DNA from: Diaphorobacter caeni
GTDB lineage: Bacteria; Pseudomonadota; Gammaproteobacteria; Burkholderiales; Burkholderiaceae_C
Direction of reading: 5' to 3'
Assembly: GCF_015354245.1 (NCBI RefSeq)
Contig: NZ_JADKYZ010000005.1
Location: 186,001 to 250,000, forward strand
DNA: 64,000 bases
In this document: positions 25,760-33,804 of the stretch, one piece after another
Position numbering within the stretch: position 1 is the stretch's first letter
How the letters are laid out: every line of letters begins with the position of its first letter
The notes under the pieces: generated by a model
Databases searched by the model: none
The model's input: only the letters and a program-made list of their open reading frames with translations
Told to the model about the DNA's origin: nothing
Program-made: the position numbers and the translations under genes

Positions 25760-26707
25760 ATGAACAGCCACAAGAATGCCTCATTGACGCCCCGAGGTCG
25801 AGCGCATCTGGTACGCCAGATCACTCAGATCGGGCTTAGAGCTGCTGCTGCAGCCGCAGGAGTCAGTGAACGTACCGCCCGCAAATGGCAGCGCCGCTGG
25901 GCCATCGAAGGGGCTTTGGGCTTGCTTGAGCGCAGCTCTCGTCCCAAGCATTGCCCCTGGCGCAGCGATGCACGCAAGATCGAGCGGGCAGTGGCCCTGC
26001 GGCGCACCCAGCGGCTGAGCTACGAATGCATTGCCGAGCGCGTGGGCCTGTCCAAAAGCACTGTGGCACGAGCCTGCAAGGGCGCAGGTGTGGCGCGCCT
26101 GCCGCCACTGCAGCAGACGGTGCCTGTGCGCCGTTACGAGCGCGCATCTCCCGGTGAATTGCTGCACATCGACACCAAGAAGCTCGCTCGCTTTGACAAG
26201 CCAGGACATCGCGTGACCGGGGATCGCACGCAGAGCACACCGCGCGCTGGCTGGCAGGCGCTACACGTGGCCATAGATGATCACTCGCGCGTAGGCTTTA
26301 GTCAGATGCAGGCCGACGAGACGGCCAAGAGCGCCTGCACCTTCATGCTGGCGGCTCTGCGTTATTACAAAAGCCTGGGGGTGAAGATCCAGTGGGTGAT
26401 GAGCGACAACGGCTCGGCCTACAAGTCCAGGCGCTTTACCAGGCTGCTGCGCCGCCTGGGCATCAAACATGTGCGAACTCGCCCCTACACCCCCAGAACC
26501 AATGGCAAGGCCGAGCGCTTTATCCAGACGCTGCTGCGCGAATGGGCCTATGCCTTCGCCTACCCCAGCTCAGAGCACCGCAGTAGCGAACTGCTGCCAT
26601 GGATGCATCATTACAACTTCCATCGACCACACTCGGCTACGGAGCATCAACCTCCCATCACACGCCTTGGCATTGAGGGGAACAACGTGTTGAGAAACTA
26701 CATCTAA
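25760..26707 (+). CDS. IS481-family DDE transposase
   Basis: A 315-residue transposase. The N-terminal HTH region (LTPRGRAHLVRQITQ, AAGVSERTARKWQRRW) is followed by an rve integrase core. The catalytic triad is D138 (LLHIDTKK), D216 (VMSDNGSA) and E252 (GKAERFIQ), with exactly 35 residues between the last two (DD35E). The C-terminus has the typical YNFHRPHSA. The frame runs through the right end of the element: the last Ile codon straddles the junction and the TAA stop (26705-26707) comes from the target duplication. The start at 25760 gives the family's normal length. Confidence 0.93.
   Translation: MNSHKNASLTPRGRAHLVRQITQIGLRAAAAAAGVSERTARKWQRRWAIEGALGLLERSSRPKHCPWRSDARKIERAVALRRTQRLSYECIAERVGLSKSTVARACKGAGVARLPPLQQTVPVRRYERASPGELLHIDTKKLARFDKPGHRVTGDRTQSTPRAGWQALHVAIDDHSRVGFSQMQADETAKSACTFMLAALRYYKSLGVKIQWVMSDNGSAYKSRRFTRLLRRLGIKHVRTRPYTPRTNGKAERFIQTLLREWAYAFAYPSSEHRSSELLPWMHHYNFHRPHSATEHQPPITRLGIEGNNVLRNYI
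26674..26702 (-). repeat. IS481-type right inverted repeat
   Basis: Read outward-in it is TGTAGTTTCTCAACACG. It is followed directly by the duplicated target TCTAAA (26703-26708). Confidence 0.88.
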
Positions 26708-26712
26708 ACAAG

Positions 26713-26757
26713 CGCCTGTCAGTTGGACTGTAGCTGTCAGTCCCTGACCGACAGGCG
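26713..26757. other. Nested inverted repeats right of the IS element
   Basis: Outer arms CGCCTGTC (26713-26720) and GACAGGCG (26750-26757) enclose inner arms GGACTG (26725-26730) and CAGTCC (26738-26743). The 9-mer CAGTCACGT then occurs twice (26777-26785, 26791-26799). No gene is seen from here to 26996. It could be a terminator without T-tract for the pre-insertion locus, or the edge of an older element. Confidence 0.45.
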
Positions 26758-26996
26758 AAGCTCAATAGCAAAAGTTCAGTCACGTCTGGACAGTCACGTT
26801 GCATCGCCCAATCACACCAACTAGGTCTATACATCCTTGATTCACCAAGAGACCCTTCAAAACGACTTTGCAGCTCCGCCGCACCGTTCAAACCGCTTGC
26901 CGAAAAAGTGACCTGAAGAGAAGAGCTGGCAAGCGCTTCATTTCACTCCTGCCGTTATTTCACAGCTTTGCCCGGTGGGTGGGAAATAATGCTTGC

Positions 26997-27971
26997 ATGA
27001 ACATTCCTCTTTCCTTTGATTCATGGAATGCCGTGCCAGGCTCAGTGTCGGCGTTGGGCGAATCGCCGTTCTGGCATCCGTTGGAGTCTCGGCTGTACTG
27101 GGTCGATATCGCTGGGCGGGCGTTGTTGCGCTGGCGGCCGGGGGATGCGGTGGTCGAGCGGTGGGACATGCCCTCCGAGCCGGGCTGCATTGCGCCAGCG
27201 CGGGTGAAGGGTGTGGCTGCGGGGCTGGTGGTGGCGCTGCGGGACCGGGTCTGCCATGCGGCAGACTGGGGTGGGGCGTTGCGGGAGGTGGCGCGGCTGC
27301 CGATCGATGCCACGACTCAGCGGGCGAATGATGGCAAGTGCGATGCGCTGGGGCGGTTCTGGGTGGGCACGGTGCACGAGCCTGCCAGTGGGCCGCGTCA
27401 GCCGGTGGCGGGCTTGTATTGCGTGGATCTGCGCTCGGCCTTCGAATTGTCCGTTCGCTTGATGCTCAATGGCGTGGCCACTGCCAATGGGCTGGCGTGG
27501 TCGCCCGATGGCTCGCGCATGTACTGGAGCGATACGCCCGCGCATGCGATCCGGGTGTGGGACTGTGATGCGCGGCTGGAGCCGGTGGGGGCTCCGCGTG
27601 AATTCCAGGCGTTTGGGCACAAGCCCGCGGGATGGCAGCCGGGCATGGCGGGTTATGGCGGAAGGCCGGACGGAGCCACGGTGGATGCCAGGGGCAACTA
27701 CTGGTGCGCGATGTATGAAGGGGCGCGGGTGCTGTGTTTCTCGCCCGACGGTGCGCTGCTCGCCGAGCTGGCGACGCCCGTGCAATGTCCGACCATGCCG
27801 TGTCTGGGCGGCGCTTGCGACGATACTCGGCTGTTTGTTGCTTCCGCGAGGCAAGGGCGTTCGGCGCAGGAGATCGCACGGCTGCCCGCTTCGGGGCAGA
27901 TGCTGTACCGCGCCGTGAATGCGGCGGATGCGCAGGGGCTGCCGGTACAGTGGTGTGAGATCGGTGGTTGA
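26997..27971 (+). CDS. SMP-30/gluconolactonase/LRE-family lactonase
   Basis: A 324-residue six-bladed propeller hydrolase. The metal ligand Glu is in ALGESPFWHP. Other landmarks are YWVDIAGRALLRW, RANDGKCDALGRFWVGT (Asn and Asp ligands), NGLAWSPDGSRMYWSDT and PDGATVDARGNYWCAMY. These enzymes open sugar lactones such as gluconolactone, arabinolactone or galactonolactone, using a divalent metal. No sugar dehydrogenase lies nearby, so the substrate is open. The upstream region was disturbed by the IS element. The start at 26997 follows no strong ribosome site; position is set by the conserved N-terminus. Confidence 0.85.
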   Translation: MNIPLSFDSWNAVPGSVSALGESPFWHPLESRLYWVDIAGRALLRWRPGDAVVERWDMPSEPGCIAPARVKGVAAGLVVALRDRVCHAADWGGALREVARLPIDATTQRANDGKCDALGRFWVGTVHEPASGPRQPVAGLYCVDLRSAFELSVRLMLNGVATANGLAWSPDGSRMYWSDTPAHAIRVWDCDARLEPVGAPREFQAFGHKPAGWQPGMAGYGGRPDGATVDARGNYWCAMYEGARVLCFSPDGALLAELATPVQCPTMPCLGGACDDTRLFVASARQGRSAQEIARLPASGQMLYRAVNAADAQGLPVQWCEIGG

Positions 27972-27992
27972 GCGGATTTTTGGGAGGTGGAC

Positions 27993-28538
27993 ATGCGGGC
28001 TTTCAGGTGGTTGAAGGGTTTTCTGGCGGTGGTGTTGGCGGCGGGAGCGGCATCCGTGTGGGCCGAGGCGGACATCACGAACCGGGATGTGCAGGCGCTG
28101 CGAGGGCTCAAAGCGGTGGTGCTGCTCGATCCCGAGCTGGACGAGACTGCCACTGCCGCCGGGGTGACTCCCGCGTTGATTGCGCGACGCACTGCGGTCT
28201 ACTTGCGGGATGTGGGCGTGCGGGTGGTCGATGACTCGGCGCTGACGCCGGGCGACCGCGGCGCGGCGGCGACGGTGCTGATCCAGTTGGGCGCGGCAAC
28301 GGGGGAGGCCAGGCGGGCCGGTACCTTCGTCACCATTCATCTGTTGCGTGAAAAGGTGGAGAAGGCGGAGAAAGCAGGTGAGGTGGCCGTGGCCGCGAGC
28401 GAGACAGCGGCGCTGCCGGTCTACGTCGCGCAGGAGCGCGGGCAGGCGCGGGGCAAGATGACGCGCAGCTACTTCATGAAGGAACTCGATCTGGCGCTCA
28501 ACATGCTGCGCGAGGACCTGCGTCGCGCACGGCGCTGA
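27993..28538 (+). CDS. Secreted protein, unknown function
   Basis: A 181-residue protein with a clear signal peptide (about 1-24, WLKGFLAVVLAAGAASVWA). The mature part shows a pattern of short strands and helices (LKAVVLLDPELDETAT, GVRVVDDSAL, AAATVLIQLGAATGE, FVTIHLLREKVEKAEKAGE), perhaps a small alpha/beta domain. I do not recognise the family. An excellent GGGAGG site lies 5 bp before the ATG at 27993. It may be co-transcribed with the lactonase 21 bp upstream; glcE starts 120 bp downstream. Confidence 0.65.
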   Translation: MRAFRWLKGFLAVVLAAGAASVWAEADITNRDVQALRGLKAVVLLDPELDETATAAGVTPALIARRTAVYLRDVGVRVVDDSALTPGDRGAAATVLIQLGAATGEARRAGTFVTIHLLREKVEKAEKAGEVAVAASETAALPVYVAQERGQARGKMTRSYFMKELDLALNMLREDLRRARR

Positions 28539-28658
28539 GGCACCGAGGCACCGAGGCCTTGGGTTGGCGGGCGGACCGCCAAATCGCTCACATCCGCCGT
28601 TCAAAAAAATCACAAGTCCGGCGTGGCCATTGCCGGGCTTGGGCGCTACCATCCCCGC

Positions 28659-29801
28659 ATGGAATCTGCAGCGCTTCTTTCCCCGATCATCGAACGTGTG
28701 CGCGAGAGCGCACGCTCGGGCCACGCCCTGCGCATCTGCGGCGGTGGCACCAAGGACTTCGTGGGCGGCACTCCGCAGGCGACTGGCCGTGCGGACCCGC
28801 TGGACATGCGTGCGTATGTCGGCGTGGTCGATTACGAACCCAGCGAGCTGGTGGTGACCGTTCGCGCGGGCACGCCGTTGGCCGAGCTGGAGGCGTTGCT
28901 CGCATCGCGCGGCCAGTGCCTGCCGTTTGAACCGCCACGCTTTGCCGTGGGTGGTGCGGCGAGTGGCACGGTGGGCGGCATGGTCGCTTGCGGTCTGTCG
29001 GGCCCGGCGCGCGCGAGCGTGGGGGCCGTGCGCGACTATGTGCTCGGCATCGAGATCATCAACGGCAAGGGCGAGCTGCTGCGCTTTGGCGGGCAGGTGA
29101 TGAAGAACGTCGCGGGCTACGACGTGTCGCGCCTGATGGCGGGCTCGTGGGGCACGCTGGGCGTGATCACCGAGGTCAGTCTCAAGGTGCTGCCGGTGCC
29201 GGTGGCCGAGACGACGCTGACCTTCGAATGCGATCAGGCCAGCGCGCTCGCGCGGCTGCATGCCTGGGGCGGGCAGCCGCTGCCGCTCAACGCGAGCTGC
29301 TGGGTGCAGGACGGTGGGCGTGGCCAGCTCTTTGTGCGACTGCGCGGCGCGCGAGCGGCCGTGGAAGCCGCGTGCGTGAGCATGGGCGGCGAACGCCACG
29401 ACGGCGCGGATGTGGCCGCCGACTGGGATGCGTGCCGCGATCACCGGCTGCCGTGGTTCGTCGATGGCGCGGCGCATTCGGAGCACGCTTTGTGGCGCCT
29501 GTCCGTTCCGCAGACGGCGCCGGTGCTGGCCTTGCCGCAGGGCGTGGCGGCGCCGCTCATCGAATGGCAGGGCGGGCTGCGCTGGGTGCATGCGCCTGCG
29601 GACGCGGGCGATGCGCTGCAGGCTGCAGCGCACGCGGCGGGCGGCCACGCGGCCCTGTTCCGAGTGGGCACGGAGCCGCGTCTGGAGAGCAAGTCGCCAA
29701 AGCAGGATGCCGCCCTGCTGGCCATCAGCCGACGGCTCAAGGAGGCCTTCGATCCGGCGGGCGTCTTCGTCCAACCCCATCGCATGGGCATCGGCGGCTG
29801 A
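28659..29801 (+). CDS. glcE: Glycolate oxidase subunit GlcE (FAD-binding)
   Basis: A 380-residue FAD-binding (PCMH-type) protein. The signature region is VVDYEPSELVVTVRAGTPLAELEALL, then PPRFAVGGAASGTVGGMVACGLSGP and MKNVAGYDVSRLMAGSWGTLGVITEVSLKVLP. The C-terminus ends LKEAFDPAGVFVQPHR, as in FAD-linked oxidases. GlcE is the smaller flavin subunit of the three-part glycolate oxidase GlcDEF. GlcD, usually just upstream, is missing here; its place is taken by the lactonase and the secreted protein. Start at 28659 by length; a GTG at 28623 is possible. glcF begins 53 bp downstream. Confidence 0.92.
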   Translation: MESAALLSPIIERVRESARSGHALRICGGGTKDFVGGTPQATGRADPLDMRAYVGVVDYEPSELVVTVRAGTPLAELEALLASRGQCLPFEPPRFAVGGAASGTVGGMVACGLSGPARASVGAVRDYVLGIEIINGKGELLRFGGQVMKNVAGYDVSRLMAGSWGTLGVITEVSLKVLPVPVAETTLTFECDQASALARLHAWGGQPLPLNASCWVQDGGRGQLFVRLRGARAAVEAACVSMGGERHDGADVAADWDACRDHRLPWFVDGAAHSEHALWRLSVPQTAPVLALPQGVAAPLIEWQGGLRWVHAPADAGDALQAAAHAAGGHAALFRVGTEPRLESKSPKQDAALLAISRRLKEAFDPAGVFVQPHRMGIGG

Positions 29802-29854
29802 AGCCACCGTCCTCAGACCACAGACCACGACAGACCGAATCAGCGAAGCAAGCC

Positions 29855-31096
29855 ATGCAAACACAGCTAGCTCCCGAATACAAGAATACTCCGCACGGGC
29901 AGGAGGCCGAGGCCATTCTGCGCAAGTGCGTGCACTGCGGTTTCTGCACCGCGACCTGCCCCACGTATCAGACGCTCGGAGACGAGCTCGACGGCCCGCG
30001 TGGACGCATCTATCTGATCAAACAGGTGCTCGAAGGCAAGGAGCCCACGCGCGCCACGCAGGAGCACCTGGACCGCTGCCTGACCTGCCGCAACTGCGAG
30101 AGCACCTGCCCAAGCGGCGTGCAGTACGGGCATCTGCTCGATATCGGTCGGCAGGTGGTCGATGAAAAAGTGCCGCGTCCGGCGGCTGAGCGCTTGAAGC
30201 GCTGGGCCCTGAAGGAAGGCATTCCGTCGCCGCTGTTTGCGCCCGCGATGAAAATCGGCCAGGCGGTGCGCGGCCTGCTGCCCGAAAGCATCCAGGCCAA
30301 GGTGCCGCCCAAAACGGAGCACGGCGTCTGGCCCACGCGCGAGCATGCGCGCAAGGTGCTGCTGCTCGCGGGCTGCGTGCAGCCTTCGATGCTCCCCAAC
30401 ATCAACTACGCGACGGCGCGCGTGCTCGATGCCGCCGGCATACAGACCGTGGTTGCGGGCAACGCGGGCTGTTGCGGCGCGGTGAAGTTTCACCTGAACG
30501 ATCAGGATGGCGGCCGTGCGCAGATGCGCGCCAACATCGACGCGTGGTGGCCCATGGTGTCGTCGGGCCAGGTGGAGCACATCGTGGTGAACGCCTCGGG
30601 CTGCAGTGCCATGGTCAAGGACTACGCACATGCGTTGAAGAGCGACAAGGACTATGCCGAGAAGGCCAAGCGCATCAGCGCCATCGCGCGCGATCTGAGC
30701 GAGCTGCTGCCCGCGATGTTGCCCGAGCTGGCCGAGAAGCTCGAGGGCCGCGTGAAGCTCAAGGGCAAGCTCGCGTATCACCCGCCGTGCACGCTGCAGC
30801 ATGCGCAGAAGCTCAAGGGCGTGGTCGAGCGTGATCTGGCCAAGCTGGGGTTTCAGATGCTGGTGTCACGCACCGAATCGCACCTGTGCTGCGGCTCCGC
30901 AGGGACCTATTCGATCCTGCAGCCGGAGCTGTCCAAGCAACTGCGCGAGCGCAAGCTCGCGGCGTTGGATGAAGCGTGTGGCGGCGAGAAGCCTGCGGTG
31001 ATTCTGTCCAGCAATGTGGGGTGCATTACGCATTTGCAGGCTGGGACGGGGGTGGCTGTGCGGCACTGGGTTGAGGTGTTGGACGAGGCTCTTTGA
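29855..31096 (+). CDS. glcF: Glycolate oxidase iron-sulfur subunit GlcF
   Basis: A 413-residue protein with two [4Fe-4S] ferredoxin motifs, CVHCGFCTATCP (about 25-36) and CLTCRNCESTCP (about 76-87). Two CCG domains follow (NAGCCGAVKFHL and LCCGSAGTYSILQ). It passes electrons from the flavin subunits to the quinone pool at the inner membrane while glycolate is oxidised to glyoxylate. A full-length GlcF with intact cysteines implies that a GlcD exists elsewhere. Repeat B copy 3 follows the stop. Confidence 0.94.
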   Translation: MQTQLAPEYKNTPHGQEAEAILRKCVHCGFCTATCPTYQTLGDELDGPRGRIYLIKQVLEGKEPTRATQEHLDRCLTCRNCESTCPSGVQYGHLLDIGRQVVDEKVPRPAAERLKRWALKEGIPSPLFAPAMKIGQAVRGLLPESIQAKVPPKTEHGVWPTREHARKVLLLAGCVQPSMLPNINYATARVLDAAGIQTVVAGNAGCCGAVKFHLNDQDGGRAQMRANIDAWWPMVSSGQVEHIVVNASGCSAMVKDYAHALKSDKDYAEKAKRISAIARDLSELLPAMLPELAEKLEGRVKLKGKLAYHPPCTLQHAQKLKGVVERDLAKLGFQMLVSRTESHLCCGSAGTYSILQPELSKQLRERKLAALDEACGGEKPAVILSSNVGCITHLQAGTGVAVRHWVEVLDEAL

Positions 31097-31118
31097 GCTG
31101 ACCCCTCACTGCTCTTTT

Positions 31119-31303
31119 GGAGGGTGGAGGCCGGGAGTTCCGCCCGGCGGCGGAGTCACCTTTTGCTTGCGCGCAAAAGGTAACCCAAAACGCGCTTTCA
31201 ATACCTCCGGCGGAACTCGCTGCGTTCCTTCGTCACTTCGCTCGGACAACCGCCGGAAGTCAGATGGGAAGAGGGGCGGTCGGCACTTCGCTGCGCTCGT
31301 GCC
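31119..31303 (+). repeat. Repeat family B, copy 3
   Basis: The four-hairpin element with changed arms: hairpin 1 is TCCGCC-cggc-GGCGGA and hairpin 2 is ACCTTTTGC-ttgcgc-GCAAAAGGT. Both keep pairing relative to copies 1 and 2. It lies between convergent genes. TCAGGTCGC at 31309-31317, five bases after the last arm, encodes the final Ala-Thr-stop of the molybdoenzyme. Confidence 0.86.
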
Positions 31304-31308
31304 TGTTT

Positions 31309-33624
31309 TCAGGTCGCTGGTGGGTCGAAGGCTCTGATGGGTGGGAGGGGGGCGTCATATCGCTCCACTTGCACGGTGCTGATCTGACCTGCGCAGCCCT
31401 GTCCCAGTGCGGATGTTCCCAAGTCTCTGGCGACGATGTTGGGGTTGCCGTGCACGCAGATCACGCCATGTCTTGCGTCGGGTCTGGGGTCGTACCAGGC
31501 GCCCGTGGGGAGTTGGACGACGTCTTTGCGGACCTCTTCGCTCAGGTGGGCGCTGGCGAGGCAGGCTCCCAGCTCGTTGTGCAGTTGGATGATGTCGCCT
31601 TCCTTGATGCCGCGCGCAGCGGCTGTGTCCGGGTGCAGGCGGCAGATTTCGCGGCCCTGGCGTTTGTTGTCCATGCTGTAGCGGCCGAAGTCGAGCTGGC
31701 TGTGGAGCTTGGTGTAGGGCTGGTTGGCGATGAGCCAGAGCGGGTGCTCTTCGGTGGGCGCGTGCTGTGGCGGCAGGTGCGCGGGGTGGCCGGGGCAGTC
31801 CGGGTAGCCGAAGCTCGCGATGATGGGAGACGATATTTGCACCTTGCCACTGGGCGTGGGCAGGGGCGTGCCCTCCGGGTCGTTGCGGAAGGCGCGCAGC
31901 AGGCCGCCGTCGTCGGGGAGCTGGGGGATCAGGAGTTCGCCCTGGTCCCAGAATTCTTCGAAGCTCGGCGCGGATTGCGGGCCCGTTTTTTCGATGCCTC
32001 GGCGGGCGTGTTCGTAGAGGTGGGCCAGCCATTGGCGGGTGTCGCGGCCTTCGGTGAAGGCTTCGCGTTTGCCGAGGCGCTCGGCGAGGTCGCTGAAGAT
32101 CGCGTAATCGTCGCGCGATTCGCCGAAGGGCTCGGCGATGCGCTTCATCGCGATCACGAGAGGATCCGTGGAGGTGGCGCCGATGTCGTCACGCTCGAGG
32201 GTGAGCGTGGTGGGCAGGACGATGTCGGCGTGGCGCGCGGTGGCGGTCCAGACGCTTTCGTTGACGATGAAGGTGTCCAGCGTCTGGAAGGCGCGCGAGA
32301 GGCGGCGCAGGTCCTGGTGGTGGTGGAAGGGATTGCCTCCCGCCCAGTAGGCGAGGCGGATGTGCGGATACGTCATGCGCTGGCCGTCGTAGTCGAACGG
32401 CTCGCCGGGGTGCAGCAGCATGTCGGCGATGCGCGCGACGGGGATGAAGGCCTTGACGCTGTTGCTGCCCTGCGGGAGCGGGGCGACGGGCCAGGCGTTG
32501 TTGCGCCTGCCGTAGTGTGCGAGCGTGCCAAGCGCGTAGTTGTAGCCGCCGCCGGGCAGGCCGAGCTGGCCCAGCGCTGCGGCGAGCACCGCGCCCATCC
32601 ACACGGGCTGTTCGCCGTGTTCGGAGCGCTGCAGCGAATGCGAGACGGTGATGAGCACGCGCTTGCCGACGAGCGAGCGGGCGAGTTCGGTGATGCGCCG
32701 CTCGGGCACATCGCAGATGCGCGCGGCCCATGCGCAGCTTTTGACGACACCGTCGCTGCGGCCGAGCAGGTAGTCCTCAAAGGTGTTCCAGCCATCGCAA
32801 TAACGCGCGATGAAGTCGCGGTCGAGCGTGTCGTCCTGCCAGAGCTGGTGGACGATGGCGAGCATCAGCGCGGTGTCGGTCATCGGCACGGGCGCGATCC
32901 ATTCGGCGTTGATTTCGTCGGGCAGGTCGTCGCGCAGCGGGCTGATGTTGATGAAGCGGCACCCGCGCTGGGCTGCGGCCTCCATCGCGCCGCGTTCCTT
33001 GTGCTGGCTCACGCCGCCGGATGCGACGCGCGAATTCTTCAGCGCCATGCCGCCGAACGAGAGCACGATCTCGGTGTGCTCGGCGAGCTGCTCGAGCGTC
33101 ACGTTCTGGCGGGCGATCTGCTCCATCGTGCCGATCACGTGCGGCAGCAGCGGCGCGGCCGCGCCCGCGCTGTAGGTGTTGACCGAGCGCACATAGCCGC
33201 CGAGCGCGGTGTTCAGAAAGCGGTGGACCTGGCTTTGCGCGTGGTGAAAGCGACCGGCGCTCGACCAGCCATACGAGCCGCCGAAGATCGCCTCGCAGCC
33301 GTGCGTTTGCTGCACGCGCCGCAGTTCGCTCGCGAGGCGGTCCAGCACCTCGTCCCAGTCCATTTCGACATGGTCATCGCTGCCGCGCCGCGCGTCGGGG
33401 CCGGGGCCGTTTTCGAGCCAGCCCCTGCGCACCATGGGCCGCGCGATGCGCACCGGGTGGCGCAGCGCGTCGATGAGGTTGTCGATGATCGGGTTGGGGT
33501 CCGGGTCGCGCGGATGGGGCCGGACCTTGAGCTCGCGGCCGTCCCACGCGGCGGAGAACGCGCCCCAGTGGGCGCTGTGGGGCTTCATTTCCGGGCGGGC
33601 CGGTGTTGTCTCGCTGGGCTGCAT
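31309..33624 (-). CDS. DMSO-reductase-family molybdoenzyme, BisC-like
   Basis: A 771-residue molybdopterin oxidoreductase without an N-terminal iron-sulfur motif and without a Tat signal, so probably a soluble cytoplasmic enzyme like biotin-sulfoxide reductase BisC. It aligns by eye with BisC at AHWG, PMVRRGW, IFGGSYGWSSAGRFHHA and the Mo-ligand region NTYSAGAAAP (Ser152). The C-terminal MGD-binding domain is present (LHSQLDFGRYSMDNKRQGREICRLHPDTAAARG). The segment normally ANP..NL is here LKNSRVASGGVSQ, so the substrate may differ (an S- or N-oxide, inference). I choose the ATG at 33624, downstream of AAGGAG; an ATG at 33648 is possible. The last Ala-Thr-stop is encoded by the edge of repeat B. 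Confidence 0.85.
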   Translation of the reverse strand: MQPSETTPARPEMKPHSAHWGAFSAAWDGRELKVRPHPRDPDPNPIIDNLIDALRHPVRIARPMVRRGWLENGPGPDARRGSDDHVEMDWDEVLDRLASELRRVQQTHGCEAIFGGSYGWSSAGRFHHAQSQVHRFLNTALGGYVRSVNTYSAGAAAPLLPHVIGTMEQIARQNVTLEQLAEHTEIVLSFGGMALKNSRVASGGVSQHKERGAMEAAAQRGCRFINISPLRDDLPDEINAEWIAPVPMTDTALMLAIVHQLWQDDTLDRDFIARYCDGWNTFEDYLLGRSDGVVKSCAWAARICDVPERRITELARSLVGKRVLITVSHSLQRSEHGEQPVWMGAVLAAALGQLGLPGGGYNYALGTLAHYGRRNNAWPVAPLPQGSNSVKAFIPVARIADMLLHPGEPFDYDGQRMTYPHIRLAYWAGGNPFHHHQDLRRLSRAFQTLDTFIVNESVWTATARHADIVLPTTLTLERDDIGATSTDPLVIAMKRIAEPFGESRDDYAIFSDLAERLGKREAFTEGRDTRQWLAHLYEHARRGIEKTGPQSAPSFEEFWDQGELLIPQLPDDGGLLRAFRNDPEGTPLPTPSGKVQISSPIIASFGYPDCPGHPAHLPPQHAPTEEHPLWLIANQPYTKLHSQLDFGRYSMDNKRQGREICRLHPDTAAARGIKEGDIIQLHNELGACLASAHLSEEVRKDVVQLPTGAWYDPRPDARHGVICVHGNPNIVARDLGTSALGQGCAGQISTVQVERYDAPLPPIRAFDPPAT

Positions 33625-33804
33625 GGGCTGCGTGGCTCCTTGTTGCATTCTTCGCAAAAGTCGGTGCACAGCATAGGACGGATCGGCAATTTCTGCAGAT
33701 TGGCCGGTGTTTCAGGCCAAAAACGCCGGTGGGTTTACTGAAAATGGCATGATGGAGTGTTTTTGACTGAGGCGCGGCCGTGTGGGCTGCGCGATTGATT
33801 GCAA

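Larger units (their letters stand above)
25677..26702 (+). mobile_element. IS481-family insertion sequence, intact
   Basis: A 1026-bp element with 29-bp terminal inverted repeats matching at 23 of 29 positions, both starting TGTAGTTTC. It carries one DDE transposase and is flanked by the perfect 6-bp direct repeat TCTAAA (25671-25676 and 26703-26708), the target duplication. Target shape N-CTA-N-N recalls the NCTAGN preference known for IS481. Intact ends and an identical duplication suggest recent insertion. Confidence 0.9.

Noticed and set aside
27042-29864. A 940-codon open frame on the minus strand
   Set aside because: It lies opposite the lactonase, secreted protein and glcE genes, which have clear family motifs. 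The frame is Arg/His/Gln-rich without domains, a typical GC-rich shadow.
31117-33741. An 874-codon plus-strand frame opposite the molybdoenzyme
   Set aside because: No recognisable domain. The opposite strand encodes a full DMSO-reductase-family protein; the frame's start lies inside repeat B.
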